A stretch of DNA of 64,000 nucleotides, from positions 310,001-374,000 of the forward strand of contig CAWEWR010000024.1 of assembly GCA_963812675.1 (NCBI GenBank), read 5' to 3'. Shown piece by piece: positions 54,535 to 62,100 of this stretch. Numbering within the stretch: the first letter of the stretch is position 1; each line of letters begins with the position of its first letter. The position numbers and the translations under genes were made by a program. Under the pieces are notes generated by a model, which saw only the letters and a program-made list of their open reading frames with translations, had not been told where the DNA came from and ran no database searches. This DNA comes from AP-15 sp963812675. GTDB lineage: Bacteria; Pseudomonadota; Alphaproteobacteria; ATCC43930; CGMCC-115725.

Positions 54535-55893
54535 TCAAGCGGACCCAGCTGCAGCCTCTGACATTTCGCTCGCCCACCATATCGTTTCGCGCTCCGGACG
54601 CATCAGCGCCATGCCGATGACGCCGCCGACCAGCATGATGACGCCACAGATCATGAAGCCGGTGTTGAAGCCGGCGAGCGGCGTCGCCGCCGTCTCGACG
54701 ACGCTGCCCATGACGTAGGGGGCCAGGAGCCCGGCCGAGGTGCTGACGGCGGTGCCGATGGCGAGCAGCGCCCCGCGTTGGGCGACCGGCGCGATTTCGC
54801 TGACGACGGCATTGCCGATCACGTAGATCACCGAAGGCAATGCCACCCCGATCGTCGTCAGCGCGATCTTGGCCGCAACGCCCGGCACATACGGCATGAT
54901 CGCCAGCCCCGCGCCGCCGAGCGCGACGCAGGCGCCGCCGAAGATCCCGCGCGCGACCCGGCTCGAGACCCCGCGAGCGAGCAGGCGCTGCGAATACCAG
55001 CCGGCGGCGATCACCAGGATTACGCTGGCACCCGCCGGAAGCGCGCCCAACAGGCCGATCGAGCCCTGCGTAAAGCCGAGCCCTTTGATCAGAAACGCCC
55101 CCTGCCAAGTCAGGGTTTGCGACAACCCCCACTGGGCGCCGAAACTCGCGCACCAGCACGCGATGATTGTCGGGCTGAGCAACAGGTGTCCGTAGGCAAT
55201 CCTTTCGGGTGTGGGCGCCGCATCCGTCCCTGCGGCAGCGGTCAGCGAGCCTTCGCGGCCGAGCACCAGCCACGCCGCAGTCCAGGCGAGGCCGGCAATG
55301 CCAAGCACACCGAAGGCCCAGTGCCAGGAATAATGCACGATGACCCAGTTGAGGAGCGGCAGCGCCACCATGACGCCCATGCCGGCTCCCTGCGCGATGA
55401 TCGCGGTGGGCAATGTGCGCAACTCGTTGGGAAACCATTTGTAGGCCGAATGCAGCGCCACCGGATAAGCCGGTCCCTCGCCGGCGCCGAGGGCGACCCG
55501 GCAGGCGACCAACGTCGCGAACCCGACCGTCCCGAGCATCGGAAACTGGGTCAGTGCCCAGACGAGGCCCATCGTCAGCAACGCCCAGCGCGTCTGCACC
55601 CGATTGACGATGAAGCCGGTAACGATCGCGGAAACTGCAAACAACAGGTAGAAACTCGAGCCGATCAATCCGAACTGGCGCGGGCTGAGCTGAAGCTCCT
55701 TCATGATCGGCACGGCGGCGATCCCGATCACCGCCTTGTCGGCAAAGTTGATCAGCATGAACAGGAACAACAGAGCGACGATCAGCCAAGCCTCCCTCGG
55801 CGTTTCCGAGGGGTGGGCGGTGGCGACCCCGCCGCGCCGCTGGGCGGTCTCGCGAAGTTCGACAGCCGTGGACCGGGAAGCCTGGACACTCAT
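54535..55893 (-). CDS. MFS transporter, anion:cation symporter type
   Basis: A 452-residue permease with twelve membrane helices. It fits the ACS/MhpT-like group (for example NFADKAVIGIAAVPIMKELQLSPRQFGLIGSSF and GAGEGPAYPVALHSAYKWFP). Substrates of this group are mostly organic acids, so an oxalate or aromatic-acid role is possible but unproven. It is divergent from the TetR gene and probably under its control. Confidence 0.88.
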   Translation of the reverse strand: MSVQASRSTAVELRETAQRRGGVATAHPSETPREAWLIVALLFLFMLINFADKAVIGIAAVPIMKELQLSPRQFGLIGSSFYLLFAVSAIVTGFIVNRVQTRWALLTMGLVWALTQFPMLGTVGFATLVACRVALGAGEGPAYPVALHSAYKWFPNELRTLPTAIIAQGAGMGVMVALPLLNWVIVHYSWHWAFGVLGIAGLAWTAAWLVLGREGSLTAAAGTDAAPTPERIAYGHLLLSPTIIACWCASFGAQWGLSQTLTWQGAFLIKGLGFTQGSIGLLGALPAGASVILVIAAGWYSQRLLARGVSSRVARGIFGGACVALGGAGLAIMPYVPGVAAKIALTTIGVALPSVIYVIGNAVVSEIAPVAQRGALLAIGTAVSTSAGLLAPYVMGSVVETAATPLAGFNTGFMICGVIMLVGGVIGMALMRPERETIWWASEMSEAAAGSA

Positions 55894-55915
55894 GGGGAAC
55901 TCCGTGCAAGCTCTG

Positions 55916-55957
55916 GGTACCTGTCCGTACCTACAAATTAGGGTACGGGTGGGTACC
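55916..55957. promoter_or_regulatory. TetR operator candidate
   Basis: Inverted, near-perfect arms span 42 bases: GGTACC...GTACCTA on the left and TAGGGTAC...GGTACC on the right, about an AT-rich centre. It lies in the 79-base gap between the MFS and TetR genes, where a dimer pair could bind. Confidence 0.65.
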
Positions 55958-55972
55958 AAAGCAAGATAGGCC

Positions 55973-56617
55973 ATGAACAAGTCCGTCATCCCCGATCAGT
56001 CCTCCGCCGAACACCCGATGCAAGACCGCATTCTGGGCGCCGCATTCAAGGCGTTCACAGAAGACGGTTATGCCGAGACCAGCACACTCGAAATCGCCAG
56101 GCGGGCCAAAATCTCCAAACGCGATCTCTATGCGAATTTCAGCAGCAAGCATGCGGTGCTCGTCGCCTGCATCAAGAGCCGCGCTGAGCGAATGCGTCTG
56201 CCGCCGGACCTGCCTACCCCACGAAACCGGCAGATGCTTGCGTCGACGCTTACCAGCTTTGCGACCAATCTGGTGTGTGAGGTGTCCCACCCATCGGTGA
56301 TCGCCACGTTCCGCCTGGCGATCGCCGAGGCGACACGCTCGCCTGAAATAGCCCAAGCTCTCGACGTCGCCGGCCGTGGTGCCACGCGCGGCGCCCTTAC
56401 GGAACTATTGGCGAGCGCGCAATCGAACGGGCTCATCGGCCCGGGAGAGCCGGCGGAGATGGCGATGCAATATTTGGGACTTCTCTGGGAGGACCTGATG
56501 GTGGGCTTGCTGCTCGGGGTTGCCGCGAGGCCCGAGCCGGCCGAGGCCGAGCGGCGGGCCGCCAAGGCGACTGCGGCATTCATGCAGCTGCATCCCGATA
56601 CTGCTGCGGATGGGTAG
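55973..56617 (+). CDS. TetR-family transcriptional regulator
   Basis: A 214-residue regulator. The helix-turn-helix is STLEIARRAKISKRDLYANFSSKHAVL near residues 37-62. The C-terminal ligand domain has a TetR_C-type helical pattern. It faces the MFS gene across the palindrome, so it likely represses the transporter until an effector binds. Confidence 0.9.
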   Translation: MNKSVIPDQSSAEHPMQDRILGAAFKAFTEDGYAETSTLEIARRAKISKRDLYANFSSKHAVLVACIKSRAERMRLPPDLPTPRNRQMLASTLTSFATNLVCEVSHPSVIATFRLAIAEATRSPEIAQALDVAGRGATRGALTELLASAQSNGLIGPGEPAEMAMQYLGLLWEDLMVGLLLGVAARPEPAEAERRAAKATAAFMQLHPDTAADG

Positions 56618-56643
56618 CCCCGAGCGCCGTCTGGAGGCAGAGC

Positions 56644-56714
56644 GTAGGGCGCATGTGACCCGCCGTGCCCGCCACGGAACCGATGCGGGTTGCGCTGTGC
56701 TGCACCCGCCCTAC
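56644..56714. repeat. Hairpin repeat downstream of the tetR gene
   Basis: The outer arms are GTAGGGCG (56644-56651) and CGCCCTAC (56707-56714), with an inner GACCCGCCG and GCGGGTTGCGC. This resembles a GTAGGGCGGGT-type intergenic repeat known from other proteobacteria. It is about 27 bases after the TetR stop and may act as a 3' hairpin. Confidence 0.6.
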
Positions 56715-56786
56715 AATTCCGACCTCAAGCCCCTCCGAAGTAAATGTCCATCGCGGTGATAGCCCGATTCGACTGGCGGGCGGAGG

Positions 56787-56969
56787 GTGAATTCGCCACA
56801 ATCGAGGTCGTCTGTGGTGGCGATCGGGATTGATGCCAGCGATAAGACGGCTGTCGAAGCGAAGGATCTTGGGGTGGACCTCTCAGCCGACCTTTTCGAT
56901 GCCCATGAGGATGCTGCGTTGGTCCTTTATCGGGACGGCGACCAAACACATGGGGGCCCGCGTTTATGA
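56787..56969 (+). CDS. Possible small protein (60 aa) overlapping the kinase start
   Basis: Not recognised. The frame is open from a GTG at 56787 and its TGA overlaps the kinase ATG (ATGA), the same coupling used by the two genes downstream. The protein has an acidic middle (DLGVDLSADLFDAHEDAAL). No good ribosome site is seen for the GTG. It may be a leader, a remnant, or not a gene. Confidence 0.3.
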   Translation: MNSPQSRSSVVAIGIDASDKTAVEAKDLGVDLSADLFDAHEDAALVLYRDGDQTHGGPRL

Positions 56970-58192
56970 CGATCCATGTTGCGGAAGCGTCCACGGGAGT
57001 GGCGGTGAGGCGAAGCTTGGCGCGCTGGAACGTGGCATTGCACAGGGGCGGCCCGGCGATCCGCTATGGTTTCGCGGTCGTCTGCGTAGTCGTTGCGCTC
57101 GGGGTGGCGCTGGCCTTCCAGTACTATGGCTTTCGCGACGTGGAATTGCCGCTTCTCGACCTGGCCATCGTCGTCACCACCTGGTACGCGGGGGTTGGGC
57201 CTTCCGTGCTGGCGGTGGTGCTATCCGCCACCTGCTTCAATTACTTTTTCACCGAGCCTCTTTACACCTTCGAAGTTTCCAGCGCGGATCTACCGTACTT
57301 TTGTATTTTCACCGCCTCGGCGGCGATCATTGCCTGGTTCGTAGCTGTTCGACGCCGTATCGAGAACGATCTTCGCGACACTCGCGACCACCTTCAGGTC
57401 GAGGTGGAACAACGCAAGCGCCGAGAAGACGAAATTCTGAAACTCAACCATGAGCTCGCCAAGCGGGCCAGGGACCTCGAAACGAGCAACAACGAATTAG
57501 AATCCTTTGCCTATTCGGTCTCGCACGACCTTCGCGCGCCGCTTCGCCATGTGGTCGGCTACTCGGAGCTGCTACAGAGACAGGCGTCCAGCTCGCTCGA
57601 CGACAAGAGTCGCCGGTTCATGCAGACAATTCTCGAATCATCAAAAAGAATGGGTAACCTGATCGACGATCTGCTGGCGTTTTCCAGGATCGGGCGGACC
57701 GAGACCAAAAAGACGCTGGTGAGCTTGGACCAGCTCGTCAAGGAGGTCGTTGCGGAGATGCGGCTGGACGCGGTGGGGCGAGACATCGTGTGGACGATTC
57801 ATCGCCTGCCGGTCTGTTACGGCGACCGTTCCATGCTGAGGCTGGTGATCGGCAACCTTCTCTCCAACGCGGTCAAATTCACACGCATGCGCGCCCAGGC
57901 CGAAATCGAGATTGGCTGTGTGGATGGGGAACACGAAGTCGAGGTGTTCGTGCGGGATAATGGCGCCGGCTTCGACATGCAGTATGTAGATAAATTGTTC
58001 GGCGTCTTTCAACGCCTGCATCTCCCGGAAGAGTTTGAAGGCACGGGAATTGGACTTGCGACCGTTCGGCGGATCATCCACCGCCACGGAGGGGAGGTCC
58101 GAGCCGAGGGCGCTGTCGATCAAGGCGCGACTTTGTATTTCTCACTCCCTAAGGCACAAGATGCGGCGGAGAGGACCGCGAACACGCTATGA
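56966..58192 (+). CDS. DUF4118-domain sensor histidine kinase
   Basis: A 408-residue kinase. Residues about 33-128 are a four-helix DUF4118 membrane domain as in KdpD (AGVGPSVLAVVLSATCFNYFFTEP). A coiled coil (about 133-180) leads to HisKA with His187 in YSVSHDLRAPLRHVVGYSE, the phytochrome-like type. The ATPase domain has GNLLSNAVKFT, DNGAGFD and GTGIGLATVRRI. Its stop overlaps the response-regulator start. Confidence 0.92.
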   Translation: MTIHVAEASTGVAVRRSLARWNVALHRGGPAIRYGFAVVCVVVALGVALAFQYYGFRDVELPLLDLAIVVTTWYAGVGPSVLAVVLSATCFNYFFTEPLYTFEVSSADLPYFCIFTASAAIIAWFVAVRRRIENDLRDTRDHLQVEVEQRKRREDEILKLNHELAKRARDLETSNNELESFAYSVSHDLRAPLRHVVGYSELLQRQASSSLDDKSRRFMQTILESSKRMGNLIDDLLAFSRIGRTETKKTLVSLDQLVKEVVAEMRLDAVGRDIVWTIHRLPVCYGDRSMLRLVIGNLLSNAVKFTRMRAQAEIEIGCVDGEHEVEVFVRDNGAGFDMQYVDKLFGVFQRLHLPEEFEGTGIGLATVRRIIHRHGGEVRAEGAVDQGATLYFSLPKAQDAAERTANTL

Positions 58193-58644
58193 GCGAACTG
58201 GCACGCATTTTGCTCGTCGAGGACGACCCGAGAGACGTGGAACTTACTCTGACGGCGCTGGGCGAATACAACCTGGCAAACGAGGTCGTGGTTGCCCGCG
58301 ACGGAGAAAAAGCGCTGGATTACCTCTTCTGTCGGGGAGAGTTCAGCGCTCGCTCCAACGACAACCCCGCGGTCATGCTGCTGGATCTAAAGCTGCCGAA
58401 GATCGATGGCTTGCAAATCTTACAGCAAATCAAGTCTGACGAGCGCCTGAAGCTGATACCGGTGGTGGTGCTGACCTCCTCTCGCGAGGAAAAAGACATG
58501 GTCAGAAGCTATAAGCTCGGCGTGAACGCCTACGTTGTGAAGCCGGTCGATTTTCACGAATTTGTCAACGCCATCAAGGAGCTCGGCGTCTTCTGGGCGG
58601 TCATCAATGAACCGCCGCCGGGCAGCGTGAAGAAGGCCCCGTGA
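58189..58644 (+). CDS. Single-domain response regulator (Rcp1-like)
   Basis: A 151-residue stand-alone receiver with no output domain. The acidic pair is in VEDDPRD, the phosphoacceptor Asp in MLLDLKLPKIDG (about 65) and Lys in VVKPVDF. The extended loop with FCRGEFSARSND is typical of phytochrome-linked Rcp1 receivers. It starts at an ATGA overlap with the kinase and ends at a GTGA overlap with the hybrid kinase, so all three are translated together. Confidence 0.93.
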   Translation: MSELARILLVEDDPRDVELTLTALGEYNLANEVVVARDGEKALDYLFCRGEFSARSNDNPAVMLLDLKLPKIDGLQILQQIKSDERLKLIPVVVLTSSREEKDMVRSYKLGVNAYVVKPVDFHEFVNAIKELGVFWAVINEPPPGSVKKAP

Positions 58645-60539
58645 CGTCTCCGCTCCGCATTCTGTTGGTGGAGGACAGCATCCAGGACGCGGAGCTCATT
58701 CAAGAGCTCCTTGAAGCGGATCATTTCGTCTGTGAAGTCACTCGCGTCCAAACGCGCGCCGAGTTCCTGGCCGCTCTTGAAGACGGTGGATTTGACCTGG
58801 TTCTCTCCGATTACAAACTTCCTTCGTTCGACGGCCTTTCCGCATTGAAGCTGACCCTAAATGCCCACCCCGATCTGCCGTTCATCTTTGTCTCGGGCTT
58901 CGGCGAAGAGATCGCGATCGAAGCGCTGACGAGCGGCGCCACCGATTATGTTCTGAAGACGCGGTTATCGCGGCTCGTGCCGTCGGTGCAGCGCGCGCTG
59001 CGCGAAGCCCGGGAACGAGCTGAACGCAAGAAGCCCGAGGAAGCGCTGCTCCACGTTCTGTTGCTGGAGGACAGCATCGAGGACGCGGAGCTCATTCAAG
59101 ACCTCCTCGAAGCGGATCATTTCGTCTGCGACCTCACCCGCGTCCAAACCCGCGCCGAGTTCCTCGCCGCCCTTGAAGGCGGTGGATTTGACCTGATTCT
59201 CGCCGATTACAAGCTTCCTTCGTTCGACGGCCTTTCCGCATTGAAGCTTGCGCTGAGCGCCCGCCCTGATCTGCCTTTCATCTTTGTCTCGGGCTTCGGC
59301 GAAGAGATCGCGATCGAGGCGCTGACGAGCGGGGCCACGGATTATGTTCTGAAGACGCGGTTATCACGGCTCGTTCCATCGGTCCAGCGCGCGCTGCGCG
59401 AAGGCCGAGAACGAGCCGAACGCAAAAAGGCCGAGGAAGCGCTGCGCCGGAGCGAGATGTACCTGGCAGAGGCGGAGCGATTGAGCCATACGGGGAGCAT
59501 CGGCTGGAACGCTTCGACCGGGGAAATCTACTGGTCCGATGGGACCTATCGAATATTTGAATGCGAGCCTACAACAAAGCCCACCGTTCAGTTGATGATC
59601 GACCGCACTCATCCGGAGGACCGGATGCGTCTGCGTCAAATCATTAATCACACCGCGGAGGAGGGCACCGAATTTATTGCCGAGCATCGCCTGTTGATGG
59701 CCGATGGTTCTGTCAAATACGTTCAAGCCGTGGCTCATCGCTTGACAGGCGAAGATCGGGAGCGTTTGGTCTTTGTAGGTGCGATAACGGATATTACCGA
59801 GCGTAAACGCGCCGAAGAAGAGCGCGAAAGATTGCGTCAGCTCGAGGCAGATCTCGCGCACATCAACCGCGTGAGCATGATGGGAGAACTGACCGCCTCG
59901 CTGGCTCACGAAATCAAGCAGCCGCTCGCCGCCGCCACCATAGCCGCCAATGCTTGCATGCGATGGCTTCGTCGTGATCCGCCCGATGCTAAGGAAGCAT
60001 GCAGCGCTGCCTCGGCAATGGTCGCGGCGGTAACGCGCGCCGCCGGCATCATCGACCGGGTTCGCTCACTTTACGGGCGAGGTACGCCACAACGGGAAGT
60101 GGTTGACCTGAACGAAATCCTCCGGGAGATGACGGTTTTGCTGGGGGATGCGGCGGATCGGCACTGCATTTCAATCCGCCGGGAACTCGGCCGGGAGCCC
60201 CCGCGGACCACCGCGGATCGCGTACAGCTGCAGCAGGTTTTGATGAACCTCATGCTCAACGGCATCGAGGCGATGCGAGAGACGGGTGGCGAACTGACCA
60301 TCGCATCGAGGAGGACCGAGCATGGTCAGCTCTTGGTTTCGGTTAGTGATTCGGGCATCGGGCTTCCTGTCGATCAAGCCGAGCGGATTTTCGATGCCTT
60401 CTTCACCACAAAACCGCACGGCACCGGTATGGGACTGTCCATCAGCCGGCGGATCATCGAGTTGCATGGCGGCCGCTTGTGGGCGATCCCCAACGCCGGA
60501 CGGGGTGCCATCTTTCAGTTCACACTGCCCGGCGAGTGA
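58641..60539 (+). CDS. Hybrid histidine kinase with duplicated receivers, REC-REC-PAS-HisKA-HATPase
   Basis: A 632-residue cytosolic kinase. Two near-identical receivers lie at residues about 5-136 and 137-268, with phosphoacceptors Asp57 and Asp189. A PAS domain follows (about 275-390), then HisKA with His423 in SLAHEIKQPLA and an ATPase domain with NLMLNGIEAM, SDSGIGLP and GTGMGLSI. The receivers are N-terminal, not C-terminal as in most hybrids. The GTG start overlaps the regulator stop. No DNA-binding output gene is next to it. Confidence 0.93.
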   Translation: MTSPLRILLVEDSIQDAELIQELLEADHFVCEVTRVQTRAEFLAALEDGGFDLVLSDYKLPSFDGLSALKLTLNAHPDLPFIFVSGFGEEIAIEALTSGATDYVLKTRLSRLVPSVQRALREARERAERKKPEEALLHVLLLEDSIEDAELIQDLLEADHFVCDLTRVQTRAEFLAALEGGGFDLILADYKLPSFDGLSALKLALSARPDLPFIFVSGFGEEIAIEALTSGATDYVLKTRLSRLVPSVQRALREGRERAERKKAEEALRRSEMYLAEAERLSHTGSIGWNASTGEIYWSDGTYRIFECEPTTKPTVQLMIDRTHPEDRMRLRQIINHTAEEGTEFIAEHRLLMADGSVKYVQAVAHRLTGEDRERLVFVGAITDITERKRAEEERERLRQLEADLAHINRVSMMGELTASLAHEIKQPLAAATIAANACMRWLRRDPPDAKEACSAASAMVAAVTRAAGIIDRVRSLYGRGTPQREVVDLNEILREMTVLLGDAADRHCISIRRELGREPPRTTADRVQLQQVLMNLMLNGIEAMRETGGELTIASRRTEHGQLLVSVSDSGIGLPVDQAERIFDAFFTTKPHGTGMGLSISRRIIELHGGRLWAIPNAGRGAIFQFTLPGE

Positions 60540-60792
60540 CGGCCATCGGGCCGCAGCTGGCGGCCGCCGATGTCGGAAGGAATAGTTGCCGATCCGCCCT
60601 GGTGCGATTTGTAGGGTAGGTGAACTCCGGCAAAGCCAGACGACGGTTCTGGCGGCCCTTTCTCGCGGCAAGATCGCGCCCCGCCGAGGGCGCGCGGATC
60701 GCTCTGCGGGGGCGGGCCCGGTTGCGCGCGGTCCGGCGCCTCGCACGGTTGGCGCCGGTTCGCGGATGAAACGGATCCGGTCTGGCCGCCGA

Positions 60793-61377
60793 TCAGAATG
60801 TGGCCGCGCGCGCCGTTTTCAGCGCCGCTGTCCACCACAGCAGGTCGTCGATCATCACCTTGGCGGGAGCCTCGAGCTCGGCGAGTCCGGCATCGACATC
60901 ACCGCCCTGAAAGTGCGCCCAGAGGGTCGCGGCGGGGATGTGGACGGACGAGCGGATCGGCGCGAGCTGAAGCTCGATCGCTGTTTCGCGGAGTTGCTGG
61001 ACGCTGCGCGCGCCCGCGGCACCGCCATAGCTCACAAAAGCAGCCGCCTTGCGGTTCCACTCCGGATAGACCCAGTCGAGTGCGTTCTTGAGCACGGCGG
61101 AGGGACCAAAGTTATATTCCGGCGTGACGAAGATGAAGCCGTCCGACCGGGCAATCTCGGCGGTCCATTTCTTGACGACTTCATTCTCGTAAGGCGGGCG
61201 GCCCGGCATCGCAGGCGGCATGGGCTGGTCGAAGAAGGGCATTGGAAAATCCCGGAGGTCGAGCAGCTGCGCGTCGATGCCGCTGCGCTTATTCAGATGT
61301 TGAAGAATCCACCGCGCCGGCTTTTCCGAAAAGCGGCCCTGGCGGGTGCTCCCGACGATCACGGAGATAAGGGTCAT
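60793..61377 (-). CDS. NADPH-dependent FMN reductase
   Basis: A flavodoxin-fold reductase of 194 residues. The FMN phosphate loop is GSTRQGR near residue 9, and TPEYNFGPSAVLKNALDW is the flavin-contact region. It belongs to the ChrR/YieF-like quinone or azo reductase group. It is divergent from an HxlR gene; HxlR regulators often control quinone- or aldehyde-responsive reductases. Confidence 0.9.
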   Translation of the reverse strand: MTLISVIVGSTRQGRFSEKPARWILQHLNKRSGIDAQLLDLRDFPMPFFDQPMPPAMPGRPPYENEVVKKWTAEIARSDGFIFVTPEYNFGPSAVLKNALDWVYPEWNRKAAAFVSYGGAAGARSVQQLRETAIELQLAPIRSSVHIPAATLWAHFQGGDVDAGLAELEAPAKVMIDDLLWWTAALKTARAATF

Positions 61378-61458
61378 GTTTTGCTCATGATGGTTGGAAA
61401 CGAAGGTCGCAGCTCAATCAGGGTCGAGCGAGACCCGAGGATACATATAAAACTGTGT

Positions 61459-61479
61459 CCTAGACTAGGTTAGTAACTA
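61459..61479. promoter_or_regulatory. HxlR operator candidates
   Basis: Two short palindromes are adjacent: CCTAGACTAGG (61459-61469) and TAGTAACTA (61471-61479). They lie between the divergent reductase and HxlR genes, the usual place for an HxlR-type operator. Confidence 0.5.
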
Positions 61480-61488
61480 TGCTAAGCT

Positions 61489-61968
61489 GTGCAAGAAGGC
61501 ACACATTTGGTACTGGAGCACACCGAGGTGACCGTCGAGCTTCCCGATCCCGCGAGCGATGATTGCCGCGCCGTCAGTTCGGTGTTGGCGCGTGTCGGCG
61601 ACAAATGGAGCGTCCTCATCATCGTCCTGCTGGGCGATGGCCCGAAGCGCTTCAACGAGATCAAACGGATAGTGGGCGGCATTTCCCAGAGGATGCTCAC
61701 CCTCACGCTTCGCGGATTGGAGCGGGACGGTTTGGTGACACGAACCCAATTCCCGACGATCCCGCCGCGCGTGGATTACGAGTTGACCGAGCTCGGACGG
61801 TCTTTATGGGAGGCTGTCAAGCCGCTCGGCGAGTGGGCGCAGGGTCATGTGCGGCACATCGCCAAGGCACGAGCTGAGTTCGACAAGAAAACAATCGGCT
61901 GGATCGACGCAGTGCGTCCTTCGAGACGGCCGCTTGCGCGGCCTCCTCAGGATGAGGAATTTTCTTGA
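61489..61968 (+). CDS. HxlR-family transcriptional regulator (repeat-encoded tail)
   Basis: A 159-residue winged-helix regulator. The HxlR core is present: ARVGDKWSVLIIVLLGDGPKRFNEIKR and GISQRMLTLTLRGLERDGLV. The frame then runs into the 140-base repeat at 61912, which encodes the last 18 or so residues (RPSRRPLARPPQDEEFS). The GTG start is the one used here; a GTG at 61528 is an alternative. No N-terminal Cys sensor of the QorR/YodB type is at its usual place, though Cys26 is close to it. Confidence 0.85.
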   Translation: MQEGTHLVLEHTEVTVELPDPASDDCRAVSSVLARVGDKWSVLIIVLLGDGPKRFNEIKRIVGGISQRMLTLTLRGLERDGLVTRTQFPTIPPRVDYELTELGRSLWEAVKPLGEWAQGHVRHIAKARAEFDKKTIGWIDAVRPSRRPLARPPQDEEFS

Positions 61969-62051
61969 TGCCATTAAAAACCTACTCTCATCCTGAGGAG
62001 CGCCCAGCGGGGCGCGCGTCTCGAAGGACGCAAGACGGTGATGCAGCCCTT
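61912..62051. repeat. Terminally inverted 140-base repeat, copy 2
   Basis: This is the second copy of the element at 37419-37556. The terminal arms are TGCGTCCTTCGAGAC and GTCTCGAAGGACGCA (62018-62032), followed by GTGATGCAGCCCTT. The 5' part overlaps the 3' end of the hxlR coding region and supplies its stop. Confidence 0.88.
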
Positions 62052-62100
62052 TGTGGCTTAGAACGCCCGGGTGCGCACCGGCTAAGAATGGGTGGACGAT

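Noticed and set aside
54535..55893. MFS protein as an oxalate:formate antiporter
   Set aside because: Attractive because frc and oxc are near, but the sequence fits the ACS/MhpT-like group and it is not linked to those genes.
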